From Mucilaginibacter psychrotolerans (GTDB lineage Bacteria > Bacteroidota > Bacteroidia > Sphingobacteriales > Sphingobacteriaceae), in the NCBI RefSeq assembly GCF_004519315.1, contig NZ_SOZE01000002.1:1-64000 (forward strand): a DNA stretch of 64,000 bases, given 5' to 3'. Position 1 is the first letter of the stretch, and each line of letters begins with the position of its first letter. The position numbers and the translations under genes are program-made. This document shows positions 26,792 through 35,606 of this stretch, one piece after another. Below the pieces are notes generated by a model that had not been told where the DNA came from, did no database searches, and saw only the letters and a program-made list of their open reading frames with translations.

Positions 26792-27094
26792 ATGGAACGT
26801 GAAATGCCACCCGTACATCCCGGAGCCGTGCTTCGTGAAGACATATTAAAGGAAATGAAGCTGTCGATTACAAAAGCAGCAGATGGCCTTGCCGTAAGCA
26901 GGAAACAATTATCTGAAGTAGTGAATGAGGTTTCTGCCATTTCCGCAGAAATGGCCGTGCGCCTGGAAAACGGTTTTGGCGTTAGCGCAGAGTTTTGGCT
27001 TGATATGCAAAAGAAATACGATATCTGGAAGGTAAAGCAAAGCGGCCGGGCCGGGAACGTACGTCGTATGCACTCCGCCGAACCGGCCGCCTGA
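26792..27094 (+). CDS. higA: HigA-type antitoxin, XRE-family
   Basis: 100-aa DNA-binding antitoxin. It opens with the HigA signature PPVHPGAVLREDILKEM and has a helix-turn-helix at about residues 24-75 (ITKAADGLAVSRKQLSEVVN, then ISAEMAVRLENGFG). It neutralises HigB and is expected to repress the shared promoter. The gene is convergent with the gluconate-dehydrogenase subunit gene with a 7-bp gap. Confidence 0.93.
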   Translation: MEREMPPVHPGAVLREDILKEMKLSITKAADGLAVSRKQLSEVVNEVSAISAEMAVRLENGFGVSAEFWLDMQKKYDIWKVKQSGRAGNVRRMHSAEPAA

Positions 27095-27101
27095 TTTTTA
27101 T

Positions 27102-27737
27102 CTACACCACCACGTTTTCCATCCCGTATTGCTTTAATACATCTGCAGGTACGCCTTCCCATTTGTTGGGCGAGTTGCCTGCGAAGCCAATGTCTTGTAT
27201 CCCCATTTTCGTAGTGAAGAAGCCGGTGGCGGTTAAATCGCGCATGCGGTTAAAGAACGCTACGCCTTGCTGCATTTCGGGCTTGGCCTTCGCAGGGTAG
27301 GCGATCTGGTCTACCAGTTGTATTTGCTGCGCAGAAGTACTCGCTACGAAAGTTTTGCCAAAGCGGTTAAGGCATTGCACATCCAGCCAGCGTAAGCCGC
27401 CGCGCATGGGCAGCTGGTGCTCGGGTATATCTTTTACAATGAATTCTATGAATTCAGGCACTTTGGCATCCGTTGCACTGCCCGATTTATCATCTTTCGG
27501 GATGATGATATCTGCCAGCACAGCTATGGTAGCCATTTCATGGTCGGTAAAAAACTTATCGGCCAACAGCTTCTTTTCCCGTTCAACTTCTGCGGGTTGG
27601 CGGCCGGGCGTAGCGGCAGCACCATCGGCTACGGTTGCCGGTGCGTTGTTATTATCGGGCGTTTTGCAGGCATCCAGCAATACCGTTGCCGATAGGGTGC
27701 CCAGGCCAAGTGCTTTTAAGGAGTCGCGTCTGTTCAT
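27102..27737 (-). CDS. Gluconate 2-dehydrogenase subunit 3-like protein
   Basis: 211-aa exported partner of the GMC oxidoreductase upstream. The N-terminus MNRRDSLKALGLG plus the hydrophobic stretch is Tat-like, and LLDAC gives a lipobox cysteine near residue 24, so it may be a Tat-exported lipoprotein. The family (small gamma-type subunit) acts as chaperone/hitchhiker and anchor for the FAD subunit. A 6-bp gap to the GMC stop implies cotranslation. The body contains the conserved ALADIIIPKDDKSGSATDA-type segment (in ATIAVLADIIIPKDD). Confidence 0.87.
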   Translation of the reverse strand: MNRRDSLKALGLGTLSATVLLDACKTPDNNNAPATVADGAAATPGRQPAEVEREKKLLADKFFTDHEMATIAVLADIIIPKDDKSGSATDAKVPEFIEFIVKDIPEHQLPMRGGLRWLDVQCLNRFGKTFVASTSAQQIQLVDQIAYPAKAKPEMQQGVAFFNRMRDLTATGFFTTKMGIQDIGFAGNSPNKWEGVPADVLKQYGMENVVV

Positions 27738-27743
27738 GATGCG

Positions 27744-29477
27744 TTATATATTAAGTTTTTTACGTTGAGCCAAAATATAATCTGCGGTGCGCATGCTTAG
27801 TGCCAGGATGGTCCAGGTGGCATTTTTATCGCCCTGCTGCACAAAAGGTGCGGCATCTACCACGAACAGGTTGCGGCAATCATGTGCCTGGCAATACTTG
27901 TTCAATGCCGATTTGGAAGGATCGTTGCCCATGCGGATAGTACCAACCTCGTGGATGATCTTGCCCGGTGCTTCCAATCCGTAATTGGTGTCTGCCCCTT
28001 GTTTAGGGCCGTGTATGGCACCCATGTTATGCAATACCTCTTCAAAGGTATCCTGCATGTGCTTGGCCTGGTTAATCTCGTCGTTTGTCCAGGTGTAGTT
28101 GAAACGCAGCACCGGGATGCCGTATTTATCTACCACATTAGGGTCTATCTCGCAATAATTCTCTTTACGCGCAATAGCGGTACCCCTGCCGGCCATGCCC
28201 ACCTGCGTGCCAAAAAAGCGGCGGTAATCATCCTTAAGCGATGCGCCGTAACCACCGGCATCTTTGGTTTTGCCGTTCCTGTCGGGCACTAAACCATTCA
28301 TATTTTGCATGCCGAAGCCGAAGCCGTAAGATGGCATATGCAAGCCACCGCCGTATTCGATATGGTACCCACGCGGAAAGTTGAGTTTCTTATTATCCAG
28401 CCACCAAGGCGAGTAGATGTGCACGCTGCCTACGCCATCTTCGTTATAGCGTTTGCGATCTAGCAACTGCGGCAAAAAGCCACCTGCGCTCGAGCCAGTA
28501 GAATCGTGCAGGTACTTGCCTACCACACCGCTGCTGTTGGCCAAACCGCCCGGATGTGCTGATGATTTGGAGTTGAGCAATATACGCGCAGATTCGCCCG
28601 CGCTGGCACCCAGTATTACCGTTTTGGCATTTACCTGGTACTCCTGCATATCATCTTTGCTAACGTACGATACGCCCGTGGCCAGGCCGTCCTTATCCGT
28701 CAATACCTCGCGCACCATTGCGTTGGGTATAACTTTTAGGTTGCCCGTTTTGATGGCCGGGATAACCAGGCAAGATGATGCCGAGAAATCGCCATAGATT
28801 TTGCAGCTGCGCCCGCATTGTCCGCAGAAAAAACACGCACCGCGGTCTTTATTGCCCGGCAGGGCTTCGGTAAGTACCGAGCCGCGGCCCGGGATAACCT
28901 TTACACCCGCTTTGCGCGCACCCTGCGTTATAAACAGTTCGTTTAAGCGCGGTTTTGGCGGAGGCAAAAAGATGCCATCCGGTTCGCTTTCTATATTTTC
29001 TTTGGTGCCATAGATGCCTATCAGCCTGTCTACTTTATCGTAAAAGGGTTTTACATCGTCATAGGTTATTGGCCAGGGGTCGGTAAGGCCGTCTGTCGGT
29101 TGGAAATCCTGCGGACCCATCCTCAGGCTGATGCGGCCCCAGTGATTGGTACGCCCACCCAGCATACGCGAGCGGAACCAGTAAAATTCTGTTTTATCTG
29201 TTGTAGTATAAGGTTCGCCTTCTATTTCCCAGCCACCGAATGCCGCATCGAAATCGCCGAACGGACGGGTGCTACTTGCACCCCTGCGAGCCGATTCCCA
29301 TGGCCATTTCAACTGCATCGAGTCTTTTTGCGGGTCGAAGAACGGGCCGGCCTCCAGCATTAAAACCTTAACGCCTGCGTTGGCCAGTACATAGGCAGCC
29401 ATACCACCGCCTGCGCCCGAACCAACCACCACCACATCGTACGTGGTACCTGATTTTTTTATCTGTAAATCTTCCAT
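27744..29477 (-). CDS. FAD-dependent GMC oxidoreductase with Fe-S cysteine motif
   Basis: 577-aa flavoenzyme expected to oxidise a sugar, probably at C3, and pass electrons to the respiratory chain. It has an N-terminal dinucleotide loop VVVGSGAGGGMAAYV (16-30) and a C-terminal GMC domain (GTIRMGNDP and NLFVVDAAPF). A cysteine cluster C-x2-C-x2-C-x3-C lies at residues 215, 218, 221 and 225, as in Fe-S-containing FAD glucose dehydrogenases. There is no signal peptide; export would rely on the Tat signal of the subunit-3 partner encoded just downstream. The DUF1080 gene precedes it in the same direction. Confidence 0.9.
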   Translation of the reverse strand: MEDLQIKKSGTTYDVVVVGSGAGGGMAAYVLANAGVKVLMLEAGPFFDPQKDSMQLKWPWESARRGASSTRPFGDFDAAFGGWEIEGEPYTTTDKTEFYWFRSRMLGGRTNHWGRISLRMGPQDFQPTDGLTDPWPITYDDVKPFYDKVDRLIGIYGTKENIESEPDGIFLPPPKPRLNELFITQGARKAGVKVIPGRGSVLTEALPGNKDRGACFFCGQCGRSCKIYGDFSASSCLVIPAIKTGNLKVIPNAMVREVLTDKDGLATGVSYVSKDDMQEYQVNAKTVILGASAGESARILLNSKSSAHPGGLANSSGVVGKYLHDSTGSSAGGFLPQLLDRKRYNEDGVGSVHIYSPWWLDNKKLNFPRGYHIEYGGGLHMPSYGFGFGMQNMNGLVPDRNGKTKDAGGYGASLKDDYRRFFGTQVGMAGRGTAIARKENYCEIDPNVVDKYGIPVLRFNYTWTNDEINQAKHMQDTFEEVLHNMGAIHGPKQGADTNYGLEAPGKIIHEVGTIRMGNDPSKSALNKYCQAHDCRNLFVVDAAPFVQQGDKNATWTILALSMRTADYILAQRKKLNI

Positions 29478-29516
29478 CTGGAAATATCCCGGTTAATGGG
29501 TTTATAAATGGCTTAA

Positions 29517-30182
29517 CTATAGTTGTTTAATTTTGATATTCTTGTAGCAAACTACCGCGCCGTGGCCTTGTAACGCAATATGGCCCTTAGGGTATTTGGC
29601 AAAATCTGCCCAGGTTTTGAATTTGCTGGCGTTCAGCATTTCCGTCCACTCGGGGCTGCCTATGGTTACGTCAACGGTTTGTACGCCATTAAGCCAAAAA
29701 GTAAGGTGGCCATTTTCTTTACGCAATTTTACTTTGTTCCACTGGCCCGCTGGCTTTGCTGCGGTAGCCGGGGCGCCCTTCATATCATATAAGCTGCCTG
29801 CCAGGTGGGTAGGGTTTTTATTGTCTTCAGCCTCCTTGTTATCCAGCACCTGCATTTCTATACCGGTAAGGTAAGTGGCGCCCAATTTCGGGTCTTCGTG
29901 CACGCCGAAGATGATGCCGCTGTTGCCGCCCTCGGCAATTTTCCAATCTATGCTTAGCTCAAAGTTTTCATATTCGGCATCGGTAAGCAAATCTGCTGCC
30001 TCTGCAGATTTCGGGTCGAGCTGCAAAGCACCATCAACTACCGACCATGCGCCTGCGCCTGTTTTATTGTAAGTATGCCAACCGGTGGTGGTTTTGCCAT
30101 CGAATAATTTCACCTGTTTTTGGGCAGATGCCGTGAAACCGATTACCGATAATGCCAAAGCGCTTAAGATTAATTTTTTCAT
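29517..30182 (-). CDS. DUF1080 3-keto-disaccharide hydrolase-like protein
   Basis: 221-aa secreted concanavalin-like beta-sandwich protein. The start MKKLILSALALSV (ATG at 30182) is preferred over an upstream in-frame start because it gives a clean signal peptide ending TASAQ. Family motifs are LFDGKTTTGWHTYN, FELSIDWKIAEGGNSGI, GQWNKVKLRKENG and HIALQGHG. Members of this family cleave 3-keto-glycosides made by Gfo/Idh or GMC enzymes. The gene immediately precedes the GMC and subunit-3 genes, which supports that reading; it could also be a glycan-binding module. Confidence 0.87.
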   Translation of the reverse strand: MKKLILSALALSVIGFTASAQKQVKLFDGKTTTGWHTYNKTGAGAWSVVDGALQLDPKSAEAADLLTDAEYENFELSIDWKIAEGGNSGIIFGVHEDPKLGATYLTGIEMQVLDNKEAEDNKNPTHLAGSLYDMKGAPATAAKPAGQWNKVKLRKENGHLTFWLNGVQTVDVTIGSPEWTEMLNASKFKTWADFAKYPKGHIALQGHGAVVCYKNIKIKQL

Positions 30183-30366
30183 ACTGTTTCGTTTTAGCAG
30201 CACGAGCGGGCTGCGTTTTTGTTTAGTTTGGTAGTAAAAGTAGTATTTATTTTATTGGATGCTACGTTAACGCGCAATCAATCTAAAAAAGTATCAATCC
30301 CAATAAAGGTAAGCACAGGGAAAGGTGCCATATGAATTATCGAGCCCCTTTCCCGGTATGTTATCT

Positions 30367-31683
30367 TTACAGCTTTGGTATCCTGGTAGGCGCATCTTTA
30401 CCGGCTACTATAGAGCGCGAACTTAAGGCGATGGCCCTTATGGTTGCCACGATGTTGCTTACATCCATACTGCTGAATTCATCTTTAACGGTATGATACA
30501 GTTTATCGGTGTCGATCTGGTCGGTACTGATGGTGTGCGCGGGCACGCCCAGAGCGGCGAGGGTTGCGTTATCGCTGCGGTAGAAGAGATTCTGTTGCGG
30601 ATACGGGTCGGGGTAGAATTTGAAGGCGGTGCCCTCCAGGTTGCTTTGTAATATCTTGCCAAAATCCGACCGCTCGTACCCGGTGATAAACGCCGAGTTC
30701 TCGCCGAACTTGGAGGCCTTGCCTATCATCTCGATGTTGAACATGGCTACCACTTTATCAGGGTCCATTTGTTTAGAGAAATACTGTGAGCCATAGCCGC
30801 CAATTTCCTCTGCCGTAAAGGCTACGAAGATGAGCGTACACTCGTTGTTGTTCAGTTTTTTGTAGTATTTGGCCAGTTCAATAACAGCCGTTGTGCCCGA
30901 TGCATCATCGTCGGCACCGTTGGCGATGCTATCACCATCCATAGGTTTAATGATGCCCAGGTGATCGTAATGGCCCGAGAATACTACATACTCATCTGGC
31001 TTTGATTTGCCTGGGATCATGCCCGCAACGTTGAAGAGCGGCTTTTCTTCGGTTTTGGCTTCGTAACTAACGGTTAGTGATTTTACATCATCCATACCGG
31101 CCATCACAAAAACAACAGGGTTATCTGTGTTGGCATCGCCCTTAAAAGAAGTGCCGCCGCGTTTTGCGCGCGCAACCAGCCTTTTAAACATAGCCGAGTA
31201 GCTGGTATCTACCAGTACGATACTCGTCTTGTTGTTCTTTAATATTGCCTGGTATTCGGCTCCCAGGTTTTTACCGGCGGCAATCTTCACAACCTCTACG
31301 CCATCAAGGCTAGCCCAATTGAACGAGCTCGATGCGTTTATGGCAAACTTATCTGCCGGCAATTCGCTGCCGTTAAGGGTAACCTTAGCACTTACCGGCG
31401 TTGTGCGTAGCATGCTGAAGTTCTGCCTGAAGCCTTTTGCGCCTGCAAGCGGCTTTATGCCCGCAGCCTTAAACTCGCCCTCGATAAAAGTTGCCGCTTT
31501 ATCAATACCTGGCGTAAACGTTCCGCGGCCTTGCATATCATCGGCACTAAGGGTTTTGATGATGCGCTCCACATCATCCTGTTTGATCAGTTTATTAACG
31601 TTTTCGGAATAGCCGGTCTGGGCATGCAGCGCGGCTGGCAGTAAAGCTATTGCTGCAAGCGCGGCGTATAATTTAATCTTCAT
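30367..31683 (-). CDS. M28-family zinc aminopeptidase
   Basis: 438-aa exported metallopeptidase. A signal peptide (1-21) is followed by a PA-domain-like insert and the M28 catalytic core. Zinc ligands are recognisable in VFSGHYDHLG (His), GADDDASGT (bridging Asp), FTAEEIG (catalytic/ligand Glu pair), NIEMIG (Glu where many relatives have Asp) and PAHTISTDQ (His). It is probably periplasmic and removes N-terminal residues from peptides. The gene starts 1 bp after the M61 peptidase stop, so the two peptidases form an operon. Confidence 0.9.
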   Translation of the reverse strand: MKIKLYAALAAIALLPAALHAQTGYSENVNKLIKQDDVERIIKTLSADDMQGRGTFTPGIDKAATFIEGEFKAAGIKPLAGAKGFRQNFSMLRTTPVSAKVTLNGSELPADKFAINASSSFNWASLDGVEVVKIAAGKNLGAEYQAILKNNKTSIVLVDTSYSAMFKRLVARAKRGGTSFKGDANTDNPVVFVMAGMDDVKSLTVSYEAKTEEKPLFNVAGMIPGKSKPDEYVVFSGHYDHLGIIKPMDGDSIANGADDDASGTTAVIELAKYYKKLNNNECTLIFVAFTAEEIGGYGSQYFSKQMDPDKVVAMFNIEMIGKASKFGENSAFITGYERSDFGKILQSNLEGTAFKFYPDPYPQQNLFYRSDNATLAALGVPAHTISTDQIDTDKLYHTVKDEFSSMDVSNIVATIRAIALSSRSIVAGKDAPTRIPKL

Positions 31684-31684
31684 G

Positions 31685-33550
31685 TTATTTTACTTTTGAT
31701 GATAACCAGTTGTTGCGGAAATCCTGTTGTTCTTTGGTTAATTCGCGGCCTGCTTTTTCAAACAGGACCACTTCGTAGGCCGGGTTTTCTTCCAGCGTGA
31801 TGACGGTTTCGTGTATGCCTGCGCGATTTTTAAAGGTAACGGCAATTTTATCGCCAGGCTTTTTGCCTGCCATTACCTCGGTAAAGGCGGCGGCATCTTT
31901 AATATCCTTACCATCGGCTTTGGTTATCACGTCGCCTGCATCAATGCCTGCTTTGTATATTGGCGTACCTGCGGTGGTGTTAGATACGATGGCAAAACCA
32001 TCTGCATCGCTCACACGCGCTTGGCCGGAACGGCCACGGCCACCGGCACCTCCTAAGGGGCCAACCCAGCCTTTGCCCGGCTGCGCACGGCGCAACAACA
32101 GGCCGGCTTTAGCCAGTAATGCCTCGTAATCATTCTTCTCTATTCCGTTTATGTAGCGTTTAAAGAAATCGGCGGCAAATTTGGGGTTCTTGGTGAGGCT
32201 GCCTAAATCAGATTGCAAATCGGCAATGGTATAAGGGCGCATGGTTTTACCCCTTGCCAGCCATACCTGGCGCATGTAATCATCCAGCGTGAGATGGAGC
32301 TCGCTGCGGAGGCGCAAATCGAGCGCGAGAGCCGTTGCTCCGCCATAGGTATAATAGCTGGTAAACATGTTAGTTTGGTTGTTCGGGTCGATAGATACGC
32401 CCGCATCGGCAAACACCGCGTAGCGGCTTGCATCGGCAGGGGAGTATTTTGCCGCGCCTTGTGTGTTCAGCACCTGGTTTACCAAACTAGCTACGGTGCG
32501 GGTATAATCTTCAACCGAGTTGATGCCTGCCCTGGCCAACACTAATTCGCCGTAGTATTGGGTAAAGCCCTCGGCAAACCAAAGCTCCGCACTTATATTG
32601 GCATGGGTAAAGTTGAATGGTTCCAATGATTTGGGGCGGATACGTTTCACGTTCCAGCTGTGGAAAAACTCGTGCGAGAACGTGCCTATCAACCTACTCT
32701 CTAAACCCTCAACCTTTGGCGCAGGCTGTACGATGATGGTAGAGTTGCGATGCTCCATGCCATCGCCCGATGTATTCGGGTGCACATCCTGCAAAAAGGT
32801 GTATTCGCCGTTATCGTAAACGGGCAGTTCGCCAAAAACGGCTTTTTCTTCCAGCACCATACGCTGCACCATTTTGGCAAAATTATCGATCACCGCCTGG
32901 TTATCGTCTGAGTGGGTGGTGAGGTTTATCTTCTCGGGCTTGCCGTTATTATCAACCGTCCAGCTGTTTACTTTGTAAGCCGATAGCTCTGTAGGGCTAT
33001 CCATGAGGTATTGCAGGTCTGGCGCACTGTAAACATTATCTCCTTCGGGTTTCAATTGCGTTGCTACTTTCCAGCCGTATTTATCAGCATCGTTGAACTG
33101 TATCTTGATGGGCCTTTCGGTTTGCCCTTCGGCCCACATCAGCGTGGCGGGCATATTGAGGTGGGCGTGGCTGGCATCAACGCTGGCGTAGGTGCCATCT
33201 GTCCAGTTGGCAAAAAGGGTGTAGCTTATTTTTACGGTTTCGGTTGTTCCCTGTATCTCGTAAAAGTCGCCTTCTAATTGTTTGATAACTAATGGCACAT
33301 TATCTGCACCTGTGGCTTTTAAGTTATAGATGTTCTTGCCGAATTCGTGCGTAGCGTAGCGACCGGGAGAGGAGCGGCTCATGTGTATTTTGAGTGCGCC
33401 GCCGGGTGCCTGCGGAATGGTAAGCAATACTTCTGCTTCGTGGTGTACGGCGTTGGGGAACGAAATGGTATAGTAAATGGCCTTTTGCTTTTGTGCCATA
33501 GCCGATACAGCCAGCAAAGACGCTGCCGTAAGCATAAATAGTTTCTTCAT
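31685..33550 (-). CDS. M61-family (glycyl aminopeptidase-like) metallopeptidase with PDZ domain
   Basis: 621-aa exported zinc peptidase. A signal peptide (1-19) precedes the N-terminal beta domain. The catalytic gluzincin domain has HEFFH (His293, Glu294, His297) and the third ligand Glu327 in WFAEGFTQYYGEL. A PDZ domain (~505-590) contains a GRGRSGQARV insert at its start. It acts on peptides in the periplasm. It is first in the M61-M28 operon. The length fits the family. Confidence 0.92.
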   Translation of the reverse strand: MKKLFMLTAASLLAVSAMAQKQKAIYYTISFPNAVHHEAEVLLTIPQAPGGALKIHMSRSSPGRYATHEFGKNIYNLKATGADNVPLVIKQLEGDFYEIQGTTETVKISYTLFANWTDGTYASVDASHAHLNMPATLMWAEGQTERPIKIQFNDADKYGWKVATQLKPEGDNVYSAPDLQYLMDSPTELSAYKVNSWTVDNNGKPEKINLTTHSDDNQAVIDNFAKMVQRMVLEEKAVFGELPVYDNGEYTFLQDVHPNTSGDGMEHRNSTIIVQPAPKVEGLESRLIGTFSHEFFHSWNVKRIRPKSLEPFNFTHANISAELWFAEGFTQYYGELVLARAGINSVEDYTRTVASLVNQVLNTQGAAKYSPADASRYAVFADAGVSIDPNNQTNMFTSYYTYGGATALALDLRLRSELHLTLDDYMRQVWLARGKTMRPYTIADLQSDLGSLTKNPKFAADFFKRYINGIEKNDYEALLAKAGLLLRRAQPGKGWVGPLGGAGGRGRSGQARVSDADGFAIVSNTTAGTPIYKAGIDAGDVITKADGKDIKDAAAFTEVMAGKKPGDKIAVTFKNRAGIHETVITLEENPAYEVVLFEKAGRELTKEQQDFRNNWLSSKVK

Positions 33551-33752
33551 GAAATGGGTAAATTACGGCGTTGAAGTTAACATTTAATAGCTAAACGTTT
33601 TCTATCAATTTTATTACAGGAGAGAGAATGGTGAGTAGAGAGCAGTGAGTGGTTGCTAGAAGTACGCGCCTACCTTTCATAGATAAGTACTTTGTCTTTT
33701 TCTATAAAAGGATGCAAATGTGGAGAAATGCCATTTGACGATACAAAAAATA

Positions 33753-34871
33753 TTAATCATAACGCTGCCGCCCGAAATCGAATTCGGATTGCGCTGTGAT
33801 AACCCGCTTTCGCCGGTCGATGTCGGTATCCAAGGTATGGTCGTAAGTGCTGTCGGTAACGGCAATATCGCGGTCTTTATCCTTATCTGCAAAATGGATA
33901 TTCGCCTCGGCAATCTTGGCTATGGCGGTATCATAAGGCCCTTTAGGCGACATGAGCTTTACGAACACCGGCAAACACTCGAACAGTATAAACAGGTACC
34001 CGATAAAGGAGATAGCCAGGTAAGTATCCAAATCGCGCGAGCCGTTTGTATTGTATGACAATTGGCCCAGTGCCCAGTTACGGTCGGCAAAACCCGCCAC
34101 ATTGGCCAGGCTATCCAACTGGTGCTCGTTGAAAAGACGGGTAGAATTAACACCCTCATAATCTTTGCGTTGGCTGAGGTAAGCATCCATCTGCCCCAGG
34201 TTATCGGTAACGGTTTTCAGGCGCTCTTCTTTCTCTTTAAGTACCTGCTCTTTTTGCTTGGCGTAGGTGCCATAGCCGGTGATACCGGATGTTTGATTGG
34301 TTTTATCCCCAAAAACCTCCTGATTTAGCTGAAAGCGAGAGCGGTTGATGTCGCGCTCCAGCGAATCTTTTTCCTTTTTCAGGTCCGTATTCTTACCAAG
34401 CTCCTGTGCATACTTCTGTGAGTAGGTTTTCTGCAATGAATCTATCTTACTGTGTTGCCCTTTTAGATAGGCTGTTTTGAGTTTCTGACGTATTTCTTTG
34501 TCGAAAATCTTCAGTTCGAGTGGGCGTGATATCACCACGCCAATCATAATGGCCAGTAATATACGTGGCGAAGCCTGCAATATCTGTGCGTTGGTGCTGC
34601 CCTCTTTGTTTATGCTGGATACGATGTATCTATCCATATTAAAGATGGCCGTGCCCCACAAAAGGCCGAAAAGTATAGCGAAGCCAACGGCAAAAGCATC
34701 GCCACTGAATACGAAATACATGGCATAACCACCTGATAAAGAAGCAAACAGGGCTGTAAAAAATATTGTAGCCCCTATACCTACGTATTTATTATGCTCT
34801 ATGGGGTATTTCTTTAAAGTATCTATATGCGCTCCGGAGCAGAACCAAAAAAACCGGGTAATCTTCTTCAT
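33753..34871 (-). CDS. DUF4407 membrane protein
   Basis: 372-aa protein opening FFWFCSGAHIDTLKKYP, the hallmark of DUF4407. Three hydrophobic helices lie in the first ~110 residues. A long charged coiled coil (~125-245) is probably extracytoplasmic. A fourth membrane helix (~285-305, AISFIGYLFILFECLPVF) is followed by a short basic tail. The function is unknown; the layout suggests a membrane scaffold or sensor. No partner gene is adjacent in the same direction. Confidence 0.82.
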   Translation of the reverse strand: MKKITRFFWFCSGAHIDTLKKYPIEHNKYVGIGATIFFTALFASLSGGYAMYFVFSGDAFAVGFAILFGLLWGTAIFNMDRYIVSSINKEGSTNAQILQASPRILLAIMIGVVISRPLELKIFDKEIRQKLKTAYLKGQHSKIDSLQKTYSQKYAQELGKNTDLKKEKDSLERDINRSRFQLNQEVFGDKTNQTSGITGYGTYAKQKEQVLKEKEERLKTVTDNLGQMDAYLSQRKDYEGVNSTRLFNEHQLDSLANVAGFADRNWALGQLSYNTNGSRDLDTYLAISFIGYLFILFECLPVFVKLMSPKGPYDTAIAKIAEANIHFADKDKDRDIAVTDSTYDHTLDTDIDRRKRVITAQSEFDFGRQRYD

Positions 34872-34967
34872 TTATACGATCAATTGTACTATATACAATT
34901 ACCTATGAAACGCACTTAGCCTCTTATTGTTACAAAAACGGGCCAATTATTTGATGGAGAAAAAACA

Positions 34968-34975
34968 TACCTTTG
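34968..34975 (+). promoter_or_regulatory. -7 element for the rhodanese gene
   Basis: TACCTTTG is a perfect TAnnTTTG, 19 nt before the ATG at 34995. A TTTG lies upstream at 34950 but only 14 nt away, shorter than usual. Confidence 0.4.
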
Positions 34976-34994
34976 GCTAATAATTATATTTACG

Positions 34995-35309
34995 ATGAAA
35001 GAAATTAGCGTACAGGAACTAAAAGAGAAATTAGATAGCGGCGAAGATTTTCAACTGATTGATGTTCGCGAGGATTTTGAGTATGAAACCTCTAACCTGG
35101 GTGGCAAGCATATCCCGCTGGGCGGCATACTGATAGAAGCCGACCAGGTTGAGAAAGACAAGCCGGTAGTAGTGATGTGCCGCAGTGGCAAACGCAGCTC
35201 GGTAGCTCTTCATCAACTTGAGGCACAGGGATATACCAACCTCTATAATTTAAAAGGCGGCATTTTAGCATGGCAAGCCGAAATTGACCCAACTATAAGC
35301 GTTTACTAA
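34995..35309 (+). CDS. Single-domain rhodanese-like protein
   Basis: 104-aa cytosolic sulfurtransferase domain. The active-site loop is CRSGKRS (Cys at about residue 59, within VVVMCRSGKRSS), and the fold motifs IDVREDFEYE and GGILAW are present. It transfers sulfane sulfur to thiol acceptors; the physiological acceptor is unknown. The start of the next small membrane protein follows after 1 bp, so both are cotranslated. Confidence 0.92.
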   Translation: MKEISVQELKEKLDSGEDFQLIDVREDFEYETSNLGGKHIPLGGILIEADQVEKDKPVVVMCRSGKRSSVALHQLEAQGYTNLYNLKGGILAWQAEIDPTISVY

Positions 35310-35310
35310 C

Positions 35311-35499
35311 ATGGGCAAGAAAATAGCGCTAAACGTACTGTACAATGTATGCATTTTTGTTGCCCTTGTTATTGGCTACGAGGGTGTAACGCGCGGGCAT
35401 TACGCTTATTTGTTAGCCGCGGTTTTTATTGCAGCTGTAATTATAGCCCTAAAAATGAAGCTTATTAAAGAGGTAAAGGAATCCACACGGAAACCGTAA
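35311..35499 (+). CDS. Small two-helix membrane protein
   Basis: 62-aa protein with two hydrophobic helices (~6-24 and ~30-50, ending AAVFIAAVIIALKMK) and a short basic cytosolic tail. No family is recognised with certainty. It begins 1 bp after the rhodanese stop and ends before a GC-rich hairpin, so it forms a two-gene unit with the rhodanese and may anchor or partner it. Confidence 0.75.
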   Translation: MGKKIALNVLYNVCIFVALVIGYEGVTRGHYAYLLAAVFIAAVIIALKMKLIKEVKESTRKP

Positions 35500-35519
35500 A
35501 TCATCCTCCATTAAAATAA

Positions 35520-35547
35520 AGCGGCGCGTTGGTAACAATGCGCCGCT
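35520..35547 (+). terminator. Hairpin terminator of the rhodanese unit
   Basis: AGCGGCGC (35520-35527) pairs with GCGCCGCT (35540-35547) around a 12-nt loop. The following sequence GTTATGTTCT is only moderately U-rich. Confidence 0.6.
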
Positions 35548-35606
35548 GTTATGTTCTAATACCTAAATACCTTTCTGTTTAAACTCACCTCAAACCCCAC
35601 TCCACC

